A stretch of DNA of 64,000 nucleotides, taken from contig CAJNDS010000779.1 in NCBI GenBank assembly GCA_905221605.1, positions 91,001 to 155,000 of the forward strand. The letters run 5' to 3'. Shown here piece by piece: positions 30,535-39,197 of this stretch. This DNA is from Symbiodinium natans. Lineage: Eukaryota; Sar; Dinophyceae; Suessiales; Symbiodiniaceae. The position numbers and the translations under genes are program-made. How positions within the stretch are numbered: position 1 is the first letter of the stretch; every line of letters begins with the position of its first letter. The notes beneath the pieces are model-generated. The model saw nothing but the letters and a program-made list of their open reading frames with translations, made no database searches and was not told where the DNA came from.

Positions 30535-30695
30535 CTAGGCTGCCCAGTAACCAAGGCTTAAAAAGGGTGTCCTTTTTTGCTTAAAGGGGTTTATAAGGGA
30601 ACCTAAACCCTAAACCCTAAACCCTAAACCCCAAACCCTAAACCCTAAACCCTAAACCCCCAAAAAGGGAATAAGGGTACTACTGGGCAGCCTAG
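30535..30695. mobile_element. Family E element carrying a CCCTAAA array
   Basis: Perfect 15-bp inverted ends CTAGGCTGCCCAGTA / TACTGGGCAGCCTAG around AAAGGGTGTCC, AAGGGAACC, a telomeric block (30603-30660) and GGGAATAAGGG. The right end CCTAG can act as an acceptor. Copies at 39041, 40761 and 63544. Confidence 0.85.
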
Positions 30696-30764
30696 AACAG
30701 TACATTCGGGCACAGCGACATCTGCTGAACCACCACTCCGACCATCAACAACCTGTATCGCATC

Positions 30765-30815
30765 GAACCCTAAACCCTAAACCCTAAACCCTAAACCCTA
30801 AACCCTAAACCCTAC
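30765..30815. repeat. CCCTAAA array
   Basis: Seven units left of the exon at 30820. Confidence 0.94.
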
Positions 30816-30819
30816 ACAG

Positions 30820-30952
30820 GGAGCCCTTGCTCGCGTACCGAAGGCAAATCGGCGACTGTTGCGCCAACAAGATCTCGCAGCGCAGCTTTCGCGTAGATGA
30901 CCATGGCAACTGCTCACGATGCACGAATTGGGTTACACCCCAAGGCCGGTAG
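30820..30952. CDS. Coding island, plus favoured
   Basis: Plus: acceptor CCTACACAG, frame EPLLAYRRQIGDCCANKISQ, then a second Cys pair (NCSRCTNW) and TAG. Minus: an open frame with REQLPWSSTRKLRCEILLAQ. The spaced Cys pairs and natural stop favour plus. Confidence 0.45.
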
Positions 30953-31185
30953 AAACTAGCCGCCACGCACCACAAAGCTCGCAAAACACCACTAACCACT
31001 GACTGTCCGCGAGAACGGCAGTCGAAACCCTAAACCCTAAGCCCTAAACCCTAAAGCCTAACTCTAAACTGCAAAAGCCCTGAAACCCGAAATGCCCACA
31101 AAACGCTTCAAACCCAAACCCGTGAACCCCCGAAGCCTCAAACCCTGAAGCCCTCAAGGCTTACACCCTGAACCCTACATCCTAA

Positions 31186-31285
31186 ACCCTAATCCGAAGC
31201 CCTAAACCCGAACCCTAAACCCGAAACCCTAAACCCGAAACCCTAAACCCTAAACCCTAAACCCCTAAACCCCTACACCCTAAAC
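31186..31285. repeat. CCC(T/G)AAA array
   Basis: Alternating CCCTAAA and CCCGAAA. Confidence 0.9.
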
Positions 31286-31339
31286 CCCACGTAAGACCGC
31301 TTCCGAGCGGCTCACGGCACAGCTCCGGGCCTCCCTGCC
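31286..31339 (-). CDS. Short exon
   Basis: Minus: acceptor AAGGAACTCAG, 18 codons GREARSCAVSRSEAVLRG, donor GTTTAGGG at 31285. TTTAGGG right (31363-31440). Confidence 0.45.
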
Positions 31340-31554
31340 CTGAGTTCCTTGCCGCTTAGGGGCTTTAGGGTTTAGGGTTTAGGGTTTAGGGTTTAGGGTT
31401 AAGGGTTAAGGGTTTAGGGTTTAGGGTTTAGGGTTTACGGTTTAGAGCTCTGCGGCTATTTGGCGTTCGAGGGCTTCAGGCTTTGGCCTTGACGGTTTGA
31501 GGGTTAAGGGCTGGCTTTACGGTGTTAGGGTTTTGTAGGGTTTAGGGTTTAAAA

Positions 31555-31658
31555 TTGGGATGTTCCCCCTTAGAATAACAGTCCTTATTAATAGGGACGA
31601 TAGTACCCCATATTATAATCCCTATTAAGGACGGTTAGTATAAGGGGGAACATCCCAA
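31555..31658. mobile_element. Family A element
   Basis: TTGGGATGTTCCCCCTTA ... TATAAGGGGGAACATCCCAA, 104 bp, inserted in telomere-like sequence. Confidence 0.9.
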
Positions 31659-31707
31659 GGTTTAGGGTTTACCCTAGCACCCTGAACCCTGAAGCCTAAA
31701 GTGTAGG

Positions 31708-31955
31708 GTTTAGGGTTTAGGGTTTAGGGTTAGGGTTTAGGGTTTAGGGTTCAGGGTTCAGGGTTCAGGGTTGAGGGTTGAGGGTTGAGGGTTGAGGGTT
31801 TGGGGTTTAGGGTTTGGGGTTTACGGTTTAGGGTTAGGGTTTAGGGTTTAGGGTTTAGGGTTTAGGGTTTAGGGTTTAGGGTTTAGGGTTTAGGGTTTAG
31901 GGTTTAGGGTTTAGGGTTTAGGGCTTAGGGCTTAGGGTTTAGGGTTTAGGGTGTA
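31708..31955. repeat. Long TTTAGGG array
   Basis: TTTAGGG with TTCAGGG and TTGAGGG sub-blocks. Confidence 0.95.
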
Positions 31956-31969
31956 GGGCGTTCGGCATC

Positions 31970-32290
31970 TCAAGTCAAGCGTTCAGTAGTCAAGCAACGT
32001 AGATCCGCCCTTCTTCGTGTGTCACTGTCCCGGCTCATTGTATTTCCTCCGGGAACCCATTGCCTCGGGCTGTATCCAGCGGAAATCATCATCGTGCTCT
32101 TCACGGTTATCGCAGACATCTCACTCATGTCGGTTGTTGGGACCTCGTGGACGACCTTCCTCAGCACTGCTTTAGCCAATCCGCCGTGACGTTCAATCTT
32201 GCCCAACTGCCAAGGCGCTTCTGTCGCTGCGTACCGAACATCTATGCCCTTTTCAGCTGTGTCTGTCCCACCAACCCATTGGGTTCAACA
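31970..32290 (-). pseudogene. Retrotransposon integrase core, 3' fragment
   Basis: The minus frame contains RYAATEAPWQLGKIERHGGL, the PWQxGxxERHGG block with the catalytic-core Glu of retroviral-type (rve) integrases from LTR retrotransposons, and downstream GYSPRQWVPGGN, the GxSPxQxxxG motif found just after it. Only about 100 codons remain between an upstream stop and the TGA at 31970. No reverse transcriptase or LTRs are visible, so this is a relic. Confidence 0.75.
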
Positions 32291-32295
32291 ACACA

Positions 32296-32402
32296 TGGGG
32301 GTTTCGGAAATTAGGGGATACCCTATTGGGGTTCAGATTCTAAGGGAATCCTACTATTTGGGGGTCTATGTTGGGGGTTTCTTATTTGCACAAACCCCCA
32401 CA
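32296..32402. mobile_element. Family C element
   Basis: GGGGGTTTCGGAAATTAGGGG at one end and AAACCCCCACATTCGGAAAT at the other, with CCTACTATTTGGGGGTCTAT inside. Compare about 5953-6041. Confidence 0.65.
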
Positions 32403-32429
32403 TTCGGAAATACATGTACTTGACATAAC

Positions 32430-32625
32430 AATTCCTGAAGCCCGGTTTCCTCCCCCCCCCCCCCGAGAATATTTCCCCACCCAAAAGTTTGACCAAAACG
32501 CATTGCCCACGAAACTTTGCACAAACCCGCGAAGTTGCTCAAATGCCCCCCCCCCCAATCCCGAATGAATCAAGGTCTTAATGCATTTTTTAGACTTGTA
32601 TTTGCATAACCCCCATGAATTTTTT
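32430..32625. other. Filler with C-homopolymer runs
   Basis: C runs near 32456 and 32540. No confident exon. Confidence 0.4.
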
Positions 32626-32629
32626 CACG

Positions 32630-32682
32630 AACCGCTGACCCACACCGGTGGCCAGAAAGAAGGGTGTTGCGAACGCTGCAAC
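32630..32682 (+). CDS. Short Cys-rich exon with GTAAGG donor
   Basis: The plus frame LTHTGGQKEGCCERCN ends at a strong donor GTAAGG (32683). The left border is uncertain. Confidence 0.35.
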
Positions 32683-32689
32683 GTAAGGT

Positions 32690-33190
32690 AAAGCCGTAAA
32701 CCCCAAAACCCGACATCTTGGGTTCTAAGTTTAGGGCTTAGGGTTTAGGCCTTATAGGGCTTACAGGGCTTATAGGGCTTAGAGCGCTTACAGGGCTTAC
32801 CGGGCTTATAGGGATTATCGGGCCTGTAGGGGGGGGGGGGGGCAGGCCACCAATAAACCCCTCAACACCAGTAAAACCCTCAGAGGGTTTAGGGTTTGGG
32901 GTCTAGGGGTAAGGGTTTAGGGTTTAGACTTGAGTCTAATTAATTATGACATTTCGATAAAAACCTCCCCCTAGTAATAATAAAAACACATTTCGAGTTG
33001 TCATTGTGGGGGGGGGGGCCGTTTAATATTGGGGGGAAGGGATTATAGGGCTTAGGGCATTCAGGGCAGTCGCGCACCTCGAAACCTTCAGCTGCGCTTT
33101 TTACAAAATCCAAAGTCTTTTCTCAAGGGGCCATTCATTAAACCCTAGACCCTAAACCCTAAACCCTAAACCCTAAACCCTAAACCCTAA
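32690..33190. other. Degenerate repeats, G runs and a CCCTAAA array
   Basis: GGGCTTA repeats 32740-32830, G14 near 32830, AT-rich part 32930-33030, CCCTAAA 33143-33190. No exon. Confidence 0.5.
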
Positions 33191-33214
33191 ACCGACCCCT
33201 ATGTCATGATTCCG

Positions 33215-33343
33215 ACCCCCTATAGTGATCGGGCCAAGATGCCCGAAAGCCCAGGCAAGCATGGAAAGGTCCACGGACTTGGCGCTGGAGGCCTTGACGC
33301 CTTTTGCTTGCTGAAAGGCTTCGAGGGAATTCCAGGCGCCGAT
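33215..33343 (-). CDS. OPR-like exon (LAWAFGHLG motif)
   Basis: Minus: acceptor CTTTGAGAAG, frame with WNSLEAFQQAKGVKASSAKS and then VDLSMLAWAFGHLGPITIG. DLSMLAWAFGHLG is a complete OPR helix A. Left border near GTCGGAATC or GTCGGTTTAGGG. Confidence 0.68.
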
Positions 33344-33486
33344 CTTCTCAAAGAGGGATTTAGGGATTTAGGGGTTCAGGGCTTAGGGTTTACGATTTAG
33401 GGTTCAGGGTTCAGGGCTTCGGGTTTAGGTTTAGGGTTTAAGGTTTAAGGTTCAAGGTTGAAGGTTTTAAGGTTTAAGGTTTAGGG

Positions 33487-33708
33487 TTAGGTACTTGGGG
33501 GGGGTCTAGGATTAGGGCTTAATTTTACACGGGGGCAAAGCGTAGCGCAGAAAATGCCAACCAAAAGACCACTCATACTTATTTGCCGCATCTTGTAGGA
33601 TATTTGTGTTTGCAAGCTCACTGAAACTGACATACAACCGAGATTGGTTTCGTGTCTCTTGGCATTGTTAATTGTCTGCTTTCGAGCTCGTAATCTTGGA
33701 CGACGCAT
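33487..33708 (-). CDS. Open frame of uncertain status
   Basis: A 73-codon minus frame containing RARKQTINNAKRHETNLGCM. AT-richer than the exons and no splice borders found. Confidence 0.22.
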   Translation of the reverse strand: MRRPRLRARKQTINNAKRHETNLGCMSVSVSLQTQISYKMRQISMSGLLVGIFCATLCPRVKLSPNPRPPPST

Positions 33709-33740
33709 AAAGACTAGACCCTAAACCCTAAACCCTAAAC

Positions 33741-33839
33741 GGCTGAGAAGCGCGGCCAGAAGACTTCTGGGTTTTAGGATGGACCTCGTGGTCTCTTTCA
33801 CGGTCGCTCTTCAGGTTTTGCAGTTCTTTCATGATGCAT
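33741..33839 (-). CDS. Exon, charged helical
   Basis: Minus: acceptor GCAAAGCCCAG, frame with MKELQNLKSDRERDHEVHPK and then TQKSSGRASQ, donor GTTTAGGG at 33740. Coiled-coil-like charge pattern. Confidence 0.53.
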
Positions 33840-33867
33840 CTGGGCTTTGCCCTACATCATAAGGGTG

Positions 33868-33935
33868 ACCCTAAACCCTAAACCCTATCTAAACCCTAAA
33901 CCCTAAACCCGAAACCTTATACCCTAAACCCTAAA
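33868..33935. mobile_element. Telomeric block between 18-bp direct repeats
   Basis: A CCCTAAA-rich block (about 68 bp) lies between CCCTACATCATAAGGGTG (33850-33867) and CCCTACATCATCAGGGTG (33936-33953). The repeat contains potential AG|GGTG and G|GTGAC junctions, so either copy could be spliced. Consistent with a telomeric insertion that duplicated its target. Confidence 0.55.
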
Positions 33936-34324
33936 CCCTACATCATCAGGGTGTTACACGACCCGGGTCCCAAAACCTTGAGACAAGGAAGAAAAAAAAA
34001 CCGAAGCAGCCCAACACACCAGCAAAATGGCCCAACAAACTTTTCGCTGCAAGCATCTAACATCTGCACTCTGATTAAGCCCCAACCGCCCTCGAAATCA
34101 AAAAAACTAAACCCTAACCACCCCCAACCGCCCCTCCACAAAGCTGCTGAACTGTATGAAGTCTTGGGCAGTTAGTGGTTGAAGGGGTTTTGGGCATTGG
34201 GGTTTTACGGCTTAAGAGGCTGAGGGGTTCGGGTTTCAGGGTTTAAGGTTTAGGGTGTAGGGTGTAAGGTTTAGGGTTTAGGGTTTAGGGTTTAGGGCTT
34301 TGGGGATATGGGGTTTAGGGTTTG

Positions 34325-34400
34325 CGGGACCAGTTGGCCGCTTCGGCACGCACACTGTCCGCCATCGTCCGCCAGAAGCCCGGCAGCCTCACGCAACCAA
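34325..34400 (-). CDS. Possible exon
   Basis: The minus frame contains FWRTMADSVRAEAANW before GTCCCG. Other frames over 34330-34490 are also open. Confidence 0.38.
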
Positions 34401-34529
34401 GGGAGCCCCAAGAAGACGCCAGATGAGGGGACCCCAAAATCCCCAAAAACCCCAAGCCCAAAACCCTCCACCTGGGAAGGGCTCAGGGTTTAGGGTTTAA
34501 GGTTTAGGATTTAGGGGATGGGGTTTAGG

Positions 34530-34715
34530 GGTTAGGGGTTTAGGGGTTAGGGTTTAGGGTTTAGGGTTTAGGGTTTAGGGTTTAGGGTTTAGGGTTTAGG
34601 GTTTAGGGTTTAGGGTTTAGGGTTTAGGGTTTAGGGTTTAGGGTTTAGGGTTTAGGGCTTAGGGCTTAGGGTTTAGGGTTTAGGGTTCAGGGTTCAGGGT
34701 TCAGGGTTTAGGGTT
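34530..34715. repeat. Long TTTAGGG array
   Basis: About 23 units with TTCAGGG at the right end. Confidence 0.95.
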
Positions 34716-34898
34716 CAGCATCTCATGTTCTAGCGTTTTCTCGTCAAGCAAGTGTTAAGTAATCGATAAGCACCCAAATAGATAAGTACCCACCCGCCCA
34801 TAGATTCCCCTAACATCAAGAAAATAATCTATTTCTGGTGTCCTCAAACCGCTTTCAACTGTCCAACTTTCTCTATTCAAAGGGTAAGTGAATTCGTG

Positions 34899-35170
34899 GC
34901 GAGCCGGGCATTAGGGTTGGTACCCAAAATCGGGCATTAGAGTACCCAAAAACTGGTGCCCGTGCCGGGGCCCAAAAAATTGGCCTTAAAACCGACTTGG
35001 GCATTAGGGGACCTTAAAGCGAATTGGGCATTAGGCTTGGTACTCAAAACTCGGCGCCCAAAAGTGACCTGAAAACCGAGTTGGGCATTAGGGTTGGTAC
35101 GCAAATTCCCTCCCCGGGGCCCAAAGATGACCTATTTTCGACCATTTTGCCATTAGGGTCGGTGCCCAAA
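34899..35170. repeat. Degenerate minisatellite (GGGCATTAGGGTTGGTAC)
   Basis: Imperfect copies of GGGCATTAGGGTTGGTACCC occur near 34907, 34933, 35004, 35028 and 35083, and diverged near 35150, with a shared CCCAAAA(A/C)T half. Overlapping ORFs are repeat-derived in part. Confidence 0.7.
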
Positions 35171-35194
35171 ACTGGTGCGGGGGTGGCCTTGGTA

Positions 35195-35457
35195 TCACTC
35201 CATGACTGTGCCACGAACTTCGCCCCGTCCTCCGAGTGGCCAGCCAAGTTCCCGAGACGCCCTAATGCATTTCTCGTCTAGCCGCAGCTCATCCAGCTCG
35301 AGCAGCACACCGGGCGCCACAGCCCAACCTACACCCTAAATCCTGGTTTCGGCCCTGTACAGCCTTTTGACACCACTCCACTGGAAATGTGCACATTCTG
35401 AGCGAAGAGCTCTGGGGTGCCAACATAGGTGGGCAGCCCATCACGCAAGGGGGAGCG
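35195..35457 (-). CDS. Two exons joined by a 32-nt intron; product unknown
   Basis: Exon 35457-35361 (acceptor CAG) contains LRDGLPTYVGTPELFAQNVH and SSGVVSKG. The next exon, from 35328, contains AVAPGVLLELDELRLDEK. Removing GTACAG...GTGTAG at 35360-35329 joins them in frame; the intron holds a single TTTAGGG unit. Further left, a shifted frame (RLGNLAGHSEDGAKFVAQSW) suggests another junction near 35270. Confidence 0.5.
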
Positions 35458-35460
35458 CTG

Positions 35461-35652
35461 CGGTTTAGGGTTTAGGGTTTAGGGTTTAGGGTTTAGGGTT
35501 CAGGGTTCAGGGTGCAGGGTGCAGGGTTGAGGGTTGAGGGTTTAGGGTTTAGGGTTTAGGGTTTAGGGTTTAGGGTTTAGGGTTTAGGGTTTAGGGTTTA
35601 GGGTTTAGGGTTTAGGGTTTAGGGTTTAGGGTTTAGGGTTTAGGGTTTAGGG
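35461..35652. repeat. Long TTTAGGG array
   Basis: About 26 units, with GTGCAGG and TTGAGGG variants. Confidence 0.95.
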
Positions 35653-35662
35653 TGCCCCAAGA

Positions 35663-35741
35663 AACCTGGATCTAATCAAGCTACCTATCGGAGCCCCCCT
35701 CTCGACTTCTCAAGAGGAATGGCTGCGCTACCTTGCTGCGG
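35663..35741. CDS. Possible exon
   Basis: Plus: PGSNQATYRSPPLDFSRGMA and then GTTTAGGG. Unusually, TTTAGGG arrays lie on both sides in the same orientation. Confidence 0.33.
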
Positions 35742-35742
35742 T

Positions 35743-35883
35743 TTAGGGTTTCGGGGTTGGGGTTTAGGGTGGTTTAGGGTTTAGGGTTTAGGGTTTAGGG
35801 TTTAGGGTTTAGGGTTTAGGGTTTAGGGTTTAGGGTTTAGGGTTTAGGGTTTAGGGTTTAGGGTTTAGGGTTTAGGGTTTAGG
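35743..35883. repeat. TTTAGGG array
   Basis: About 19 units. Confidence 0.95.
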
Positions 35884-35904
35884 GCACCGGCCTTGTTTTG
35901 CTCT

Positions 35905-35960
35905 AAAGGGCGACTGGCAGCACGACATTTTGCTGATGCCCATGACGGACAGTGCAAGTT
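35905..35960. CDS. Possible exon
   Basis: Plus after GCTCTAAAG: GDWQHDILLMPMTDSAS. Minus is open too. Confidence 0.33.
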
Positions 35961-36097
35961 GCAAGGCTTCAGGGCTTCGGGTGACCATCCAAAACCCAAA
36001 TCCTCGTAAACCCTCAAGCCGCAGCAATCCGTCAAGGCGCATGCCCTAAGCCCGAGACTCTAACGCCTAAACCCTGAAGCCCAGAGACTCCAGTCAC

Positions 36098-36391
36098 CCT
36101 GAACTGATGAAACATTCCTTGACATACACATGGAGACTCAAATGTGACTTAAGATGATTCAAGGAAGCTTCCTTCACTACAGGGGTGGTGAAAAGCCTCA
36201 ATTGGGCTTAATTATCCCTAAATAACCTTAGTTATCGGGGGAACCTTAGGGGGTGCAGTATAGAGGTTCCCCCTTAAATAATCTGAATTAGGCTGAATTA
36301 TCCCTAATAACTTTAAATATGGGGGCAGTAGGGGGAACCATGAAAAGGTCAAGGAGCTCTTCCACAACGTCCAGCTTCGAGAAGGCCCAGC
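36098..36391 (-). CDS. OPR-like exon plus following exon, split by family H
   Basis: Exon 36391-36339 (acceptor TTTATGAG) reads WAFSKLDVVEELLDLFM, an OPR helix A/B core, and ends at donor GTTCCCCCTACTG, the first bases of the family H element. After that element, acceptor CCCCTGTAG leads to exon 36176-36098 with KEASLNHLKSHLSLHVYVKE, then CFISS, donor GTGACT. The exact phase across the element was not verified. Confidence 0.52.
36180..36340. mobile_element. Family H element
   Basis: Inverted GGTTCCCCC blocks, TATAGAGG, and repeated TTATCCCTAAATAACCTTA-type segments within about 160 bp. It separates two minus exons. Confidence 0.65.
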
Positions 36392-36441
36392 CTCATAAAC
36401 CGCGCGAAGGCTGGGCTTGGGGTTTCGGGTTCAGAGAGCCG

Positions 36442-36497
36442 AGCCCTAAACCCTAAACCCTAAATCCTAAACCCTAAACCCTAAACCCTAAACCCTG
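36442..36497. repeat. CCCTAAA array
   Basis: Eight units. Confidence 0.93.
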
Positions 36498-36564
36498 AGG
36501 GCTTGAGGGTTCGGGTGGCTTAGCGCCAGGGGTTGAAAGCCCAGGGTTAGGGTTCAGGGCTCAC

Positions 36565-36624
36565 TGCTCGGAAACGGCGGTCTGATGGTAGAAGTCCTTG
36601 TCTGTCGGACACAAAGCGCTTTAG
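36565..36624 (-). CDS. Exon with strong borders
   Basis: Minus: acceptor CTACGTAAG, 20 codons LKRFVSDRQGLLPSDRRFRA, donor GTGAGC. Confidence 0.57.
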
Positions 36625-36658
36625 CTTACGTAGGGTTTAAGGATTTAGGGTTTAGGGT

Positions 36659-36960
36659 TTAGGGTTTAGGCTTCGAGGTCTTTTGTGACGCTGATGGCGT
36701 AGAGTGTTTGACCTGGGGGGGGGGGGGGGGGGGGGAGCCATCTTGAAGGGCTGCAAGGATGCCGTTCCATGGCGTTTGGCACCCTCCTGTCTCCGATCTG
36801 TCGGTCGACCTTAGAGGACTTCTAAGCATTGAACACCCGGCATCCGCCGGAGGCGCTTTAAGTCCCAAAAGGAGGGCGAGCCTCAGGTTCTCAGCCCTGT
36901 CTTCAGCTTCGAAAGAGGGGAGATGTCGCAGTGGTCTATGGGCAGCCGATGCCCTAAAAC
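36659..36960. CDS. Coding island with G20 run, strand uncertain
   Basis: Minus: SFEAEDRAENLRLALLLGLK and then PPADAGCSML. Plus: VWHPPVSDLSVDLRGLLSIE. A G-homopolymer of about 20 lies at 36717-36736. Confidence 0.33.
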
Positions 36961-37058
36961 TCTAAACCCTAAACCCTAAACCCCAAACCCTAAACCCTAA
37001 ACCCCCTAAACCCTAAACCCAAAACCCCCTACAGCCCCTTCTAAACCCGAAGGATCAG

Positions 37059-37118
37059 AGGCTCAACAACTGGAAGCCGCAGGACACCTTCGAGCCAGCC
37101 AGCAAGTGGCCACTTTCC
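37059..37118 (+). CDS. Exon, helical
   Basis: Acceptor AAGGATCAG, frame AQQLEAAGHLRASQQVATF, donor GTGACCC. CCCTAAA arrays on both sides. Confidence 0.47.
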
Positions 37119-37191
37119 GTGACCCTAAACCCTAAACCCTAAACCCTAAACCCTAAACCCTAAACCCTTGCAACTGTTAAGCCCCTAAATC

Positions 37192-37232
37192 TTTGATGTA
37201 CTATGCATCTGTGGCTCTCTGGAGCTCTGTAG
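37192..37232 (+). CDS. Short exon at a family F-type border
   Basis: Acceptor ACTGTTAAG, PKSLMYYASVALWSSV, ending at GTTCATGG. Confidence 0.4.
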
Positions 37233-37271
37233 GTTCATGGATTCGCTGAAAGGGCCCCTAAACCCTCAACC

Positions 37272-37450
37272 CTAAACCCTAAACCCTAAACCCCAAACCC
37301 TAAACCCTAAACCCTATAAACCCTATAAAACCCTATAAACCCTATAAACCCTATAAAACCCTATAAACCCTATAAAACCCTATAAAACCCTATAAACCCT
37401 ATAAACCCTATAAACCCTATAATAATAAACCCTATAAACCCTAAACCCTA
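37272..37450. repeat. CCCTAAA array passing into CCCTATAAA nonamers
   Basis: About 14 nonamers or decamers (CCCTATAAA/ CCCTATAAAA) at 37312-37440, the complement of the unit at 14206-14460. Confidence 0.94.
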
Positions 37451-37651
37451 AGGACTTGGGAATTGAGGGCCTCACTTGGGGGTCCTCACCCTCAGGGGTT
37501 TTTAGGACTAGGAGGGATTTGGGGTTTAGGGTTTGGGGTTAAGGGTATTCGGGTTTGGGGCTTAGGGTTGAGGGTTGAGGGTTTAGGGTTTAGGGTTTTG
37601 GGTTTAGGGTTTGGGGTTTGGGGTTTGGGGGTTTGGGGTTTGGGGTTTACA

Positions 37652-37741
37652 AGGAGGTTGATTTTGGTGCAGCGGCTCAGCTGCCAAGGCCAAGACATAC
37701 TGCGTTCCTGCCAAGAAACTCAAGTCAGTTTAAGTTACCGT
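37652..37741. CDS. Coding island, strand uncertain
   Basis: Minus: acceptor TTTCTTGGCAG, TQYVLALAAEPLHQNQPP, donor GTAAAC. Plus: acceptor GTTTACAAG, EVDFGAAAQLPRPRHTAFLP, then TAA. Confidence 0.42.
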
Positions 37742-37744
37742 AAC

Positions 37745-37900
37745 AGGTTTATAGCTCTCTCTCTCTATCTATATATATGTACATATATATGTTGACTATC
37801 CTTGCTATGGTAACTTAATTTAGGCTCCTGATAAAGAGAACTCGGACCGCCCGAAACGCGCGAAACACTCGAGTAACGTCATTGAAACTCAACCCTGGTC
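37745..37900. other. AT microsatellite and hairpin-like 3' end motif
   Basis: (CT)n/(AT)n 37756-37795, then CTGATAAAGAGAACTCGG and CCCGAAACGCGCGAAAC. This resembles the CTGATGAAG...CGAAACG motif at the ends of some retroelements. Suggestive only. Confidence 0.3.
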
Positions 37901-38125
37901 CGTAAACTAAATCCTCGTCCCCAAAACCATAAACCCCATGGTAACTTCATTGAAGCTCCTGAACCCTAAACTCTAAACCCGAATTCCCTAGAAGCCAGTA
38001 ACCCTAAACCCTAATCAAACCCTAACCCCTACACCCCAAACCCTAAACCCTAAACCCTTAACCCTTAACCCTAAACCCCAAATCCTAAACCCTTAACCCT
38101 AAACCCTAAACCTTACCACCAAAAG

Positions 38126-38207
38126 AGGACACCAGCCTCAACGCCCAGGGCTCCGGCAGATCTTCGCCAGATCTGTGCTCCCCAAGTCCTGAGCGCTGGC
38201 TTCAGGA
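38126..38207 (+). CDS. Exon, Ser/Pro-rich
   Basis: Acceptor TTACCACCAAAAG, frame with EDTSLNAQGSGRSSPDLCSP and then SPERWLQE, donor GTCTAGGG. Confidence 0.48.
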
Positions 38208-38236
38208 GTCTAGGGTTTGGGGTGTTGGGATTATTT

Positions 38237-38350
38237 GAGTTTAGGGTTTAGGGTTTAGGGTTTAGGGTTTAGGGCTTAGGGTTTAGGGTTCAGGGTTTAG
38301 GGTTTAGGGTTTAGGGTTTAGGGTTTAGGGCTTGGGGTTTGGGGTTGAGG
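38237..38350. repeat. TTTAGGG array
   Basis: About 15 units. Confidence 0.94.
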
Positions 38351-38705
38351 GTTTAGGGTTGACCCCAGATCCGCGAGAACCCCGGGAGAGCCTTCTGCTC
38401 TAAGCCCTCTTCCCTATACACCCTCGAAAAAGCCCCAGAGCCGAAAGCTCTAAACCCTACAATAACCCTAAACCCTAAACCCTAAACCCGAACCCTAAAC
38501 CCTAAACCCTAAACCCTAAATCCCTAAATCCCTAAACCCTAAACCCTAAATCCCAAACCCCTAAACCCTAAACCCTGAACCTCCAGACCCTTAACCTCCA
38601 GCTTTGGCTCTTTCGGGGTTCAGGAGGGGTGCGGCGGCTTCACACCGAAATACCCCCTAAACCTAAACCCTCTCTATCCTTAAAGATTTAAACCCTGTTA
38701 ACTTG

Positions 38706-38820
38706 TTGGGTTTAGGGTTTAGGGTTTAGGGTTTAGGGTTTAGGGTTTAGGGTTTAGGGTTTAGGGTTTAGGGTTTAGGGTTTAGGGTTTAGGGTTTAGG
38801 GTTTAGGGTTTAGGGTTCAG
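38706..38820. repeat. TTTAGGG array
   Basis: About 16 units, same orientation as the array after the next exon. Confidence 0.95.
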
Positions 38821-38828
38821 GGTGTCAG

Positions 38829-38913
38829 TTTCTCCGCTTTTGGCCCACTTGCCTCTGCCTTCGCGCTGGCGCAGCTCGCCAAAGCGGACAGAAACCCGGT
38901 GTCCTCTTCAGTG
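38829..38913 (+). CDS. OPR-like exon on the plus strand
   Basis: Acceptor AGGGTGTCAG, frame with FSAFGPLASAFALAQLAKAD and then RNPVSSSV, donor GTTTAGGG at 38914. ASAFALAQLAKAD matches OPR helix A (xxAxALAxLxxxD). Confidence 0.6.
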
Positions 38914-39040
38914 GTTTAGGGTTTGGGGTTTAGGGTTTAGGGTTTAGAGTTTAGGGTTTAGAGTTTAGGGTTTAGGGTTTAGGGTTTGGGGTTTGGGGTT
39001 TGAGGTTTGGGGTTTGGGGTTTAAGTAACCCAAGAGGAGC

Positions 39041-39134
39041 CTAGGAAGAAAAAGGGTGCCCTTTTTGGTTTAAAGGGGCTTCTAAGGGAACCTAAACCGT
39101 AAAAAGTGGAATAATGGCCTGCTGTGGGTCCTAG
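39041..39134. mobile_element. Family E element
   Basis: CTAGG ... AAAGGGTGCCCTTTTTGG, AAGGGAACCTAAACC, GGAATAA ... GGTCCTAG. The right end is the acceptor of the next exon. Confidence 0.78.
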
Positions 39135-39197
39135 TCAAGGCTTCTGTGGATCACTGTCGCTGACGCTTTAAAGACAAGTCAATACCCCAAAAACTGA
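39135..39197 (+). CDS. Terminal exon after family E
   Basis: Immediately follows GTCCTAG. Frame SRLLWITVADALKTSQYPKN and TGA (39195-39197). Confidence 0.48.
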   Translation, partial: SRLLWITVADALKTSQYPKN

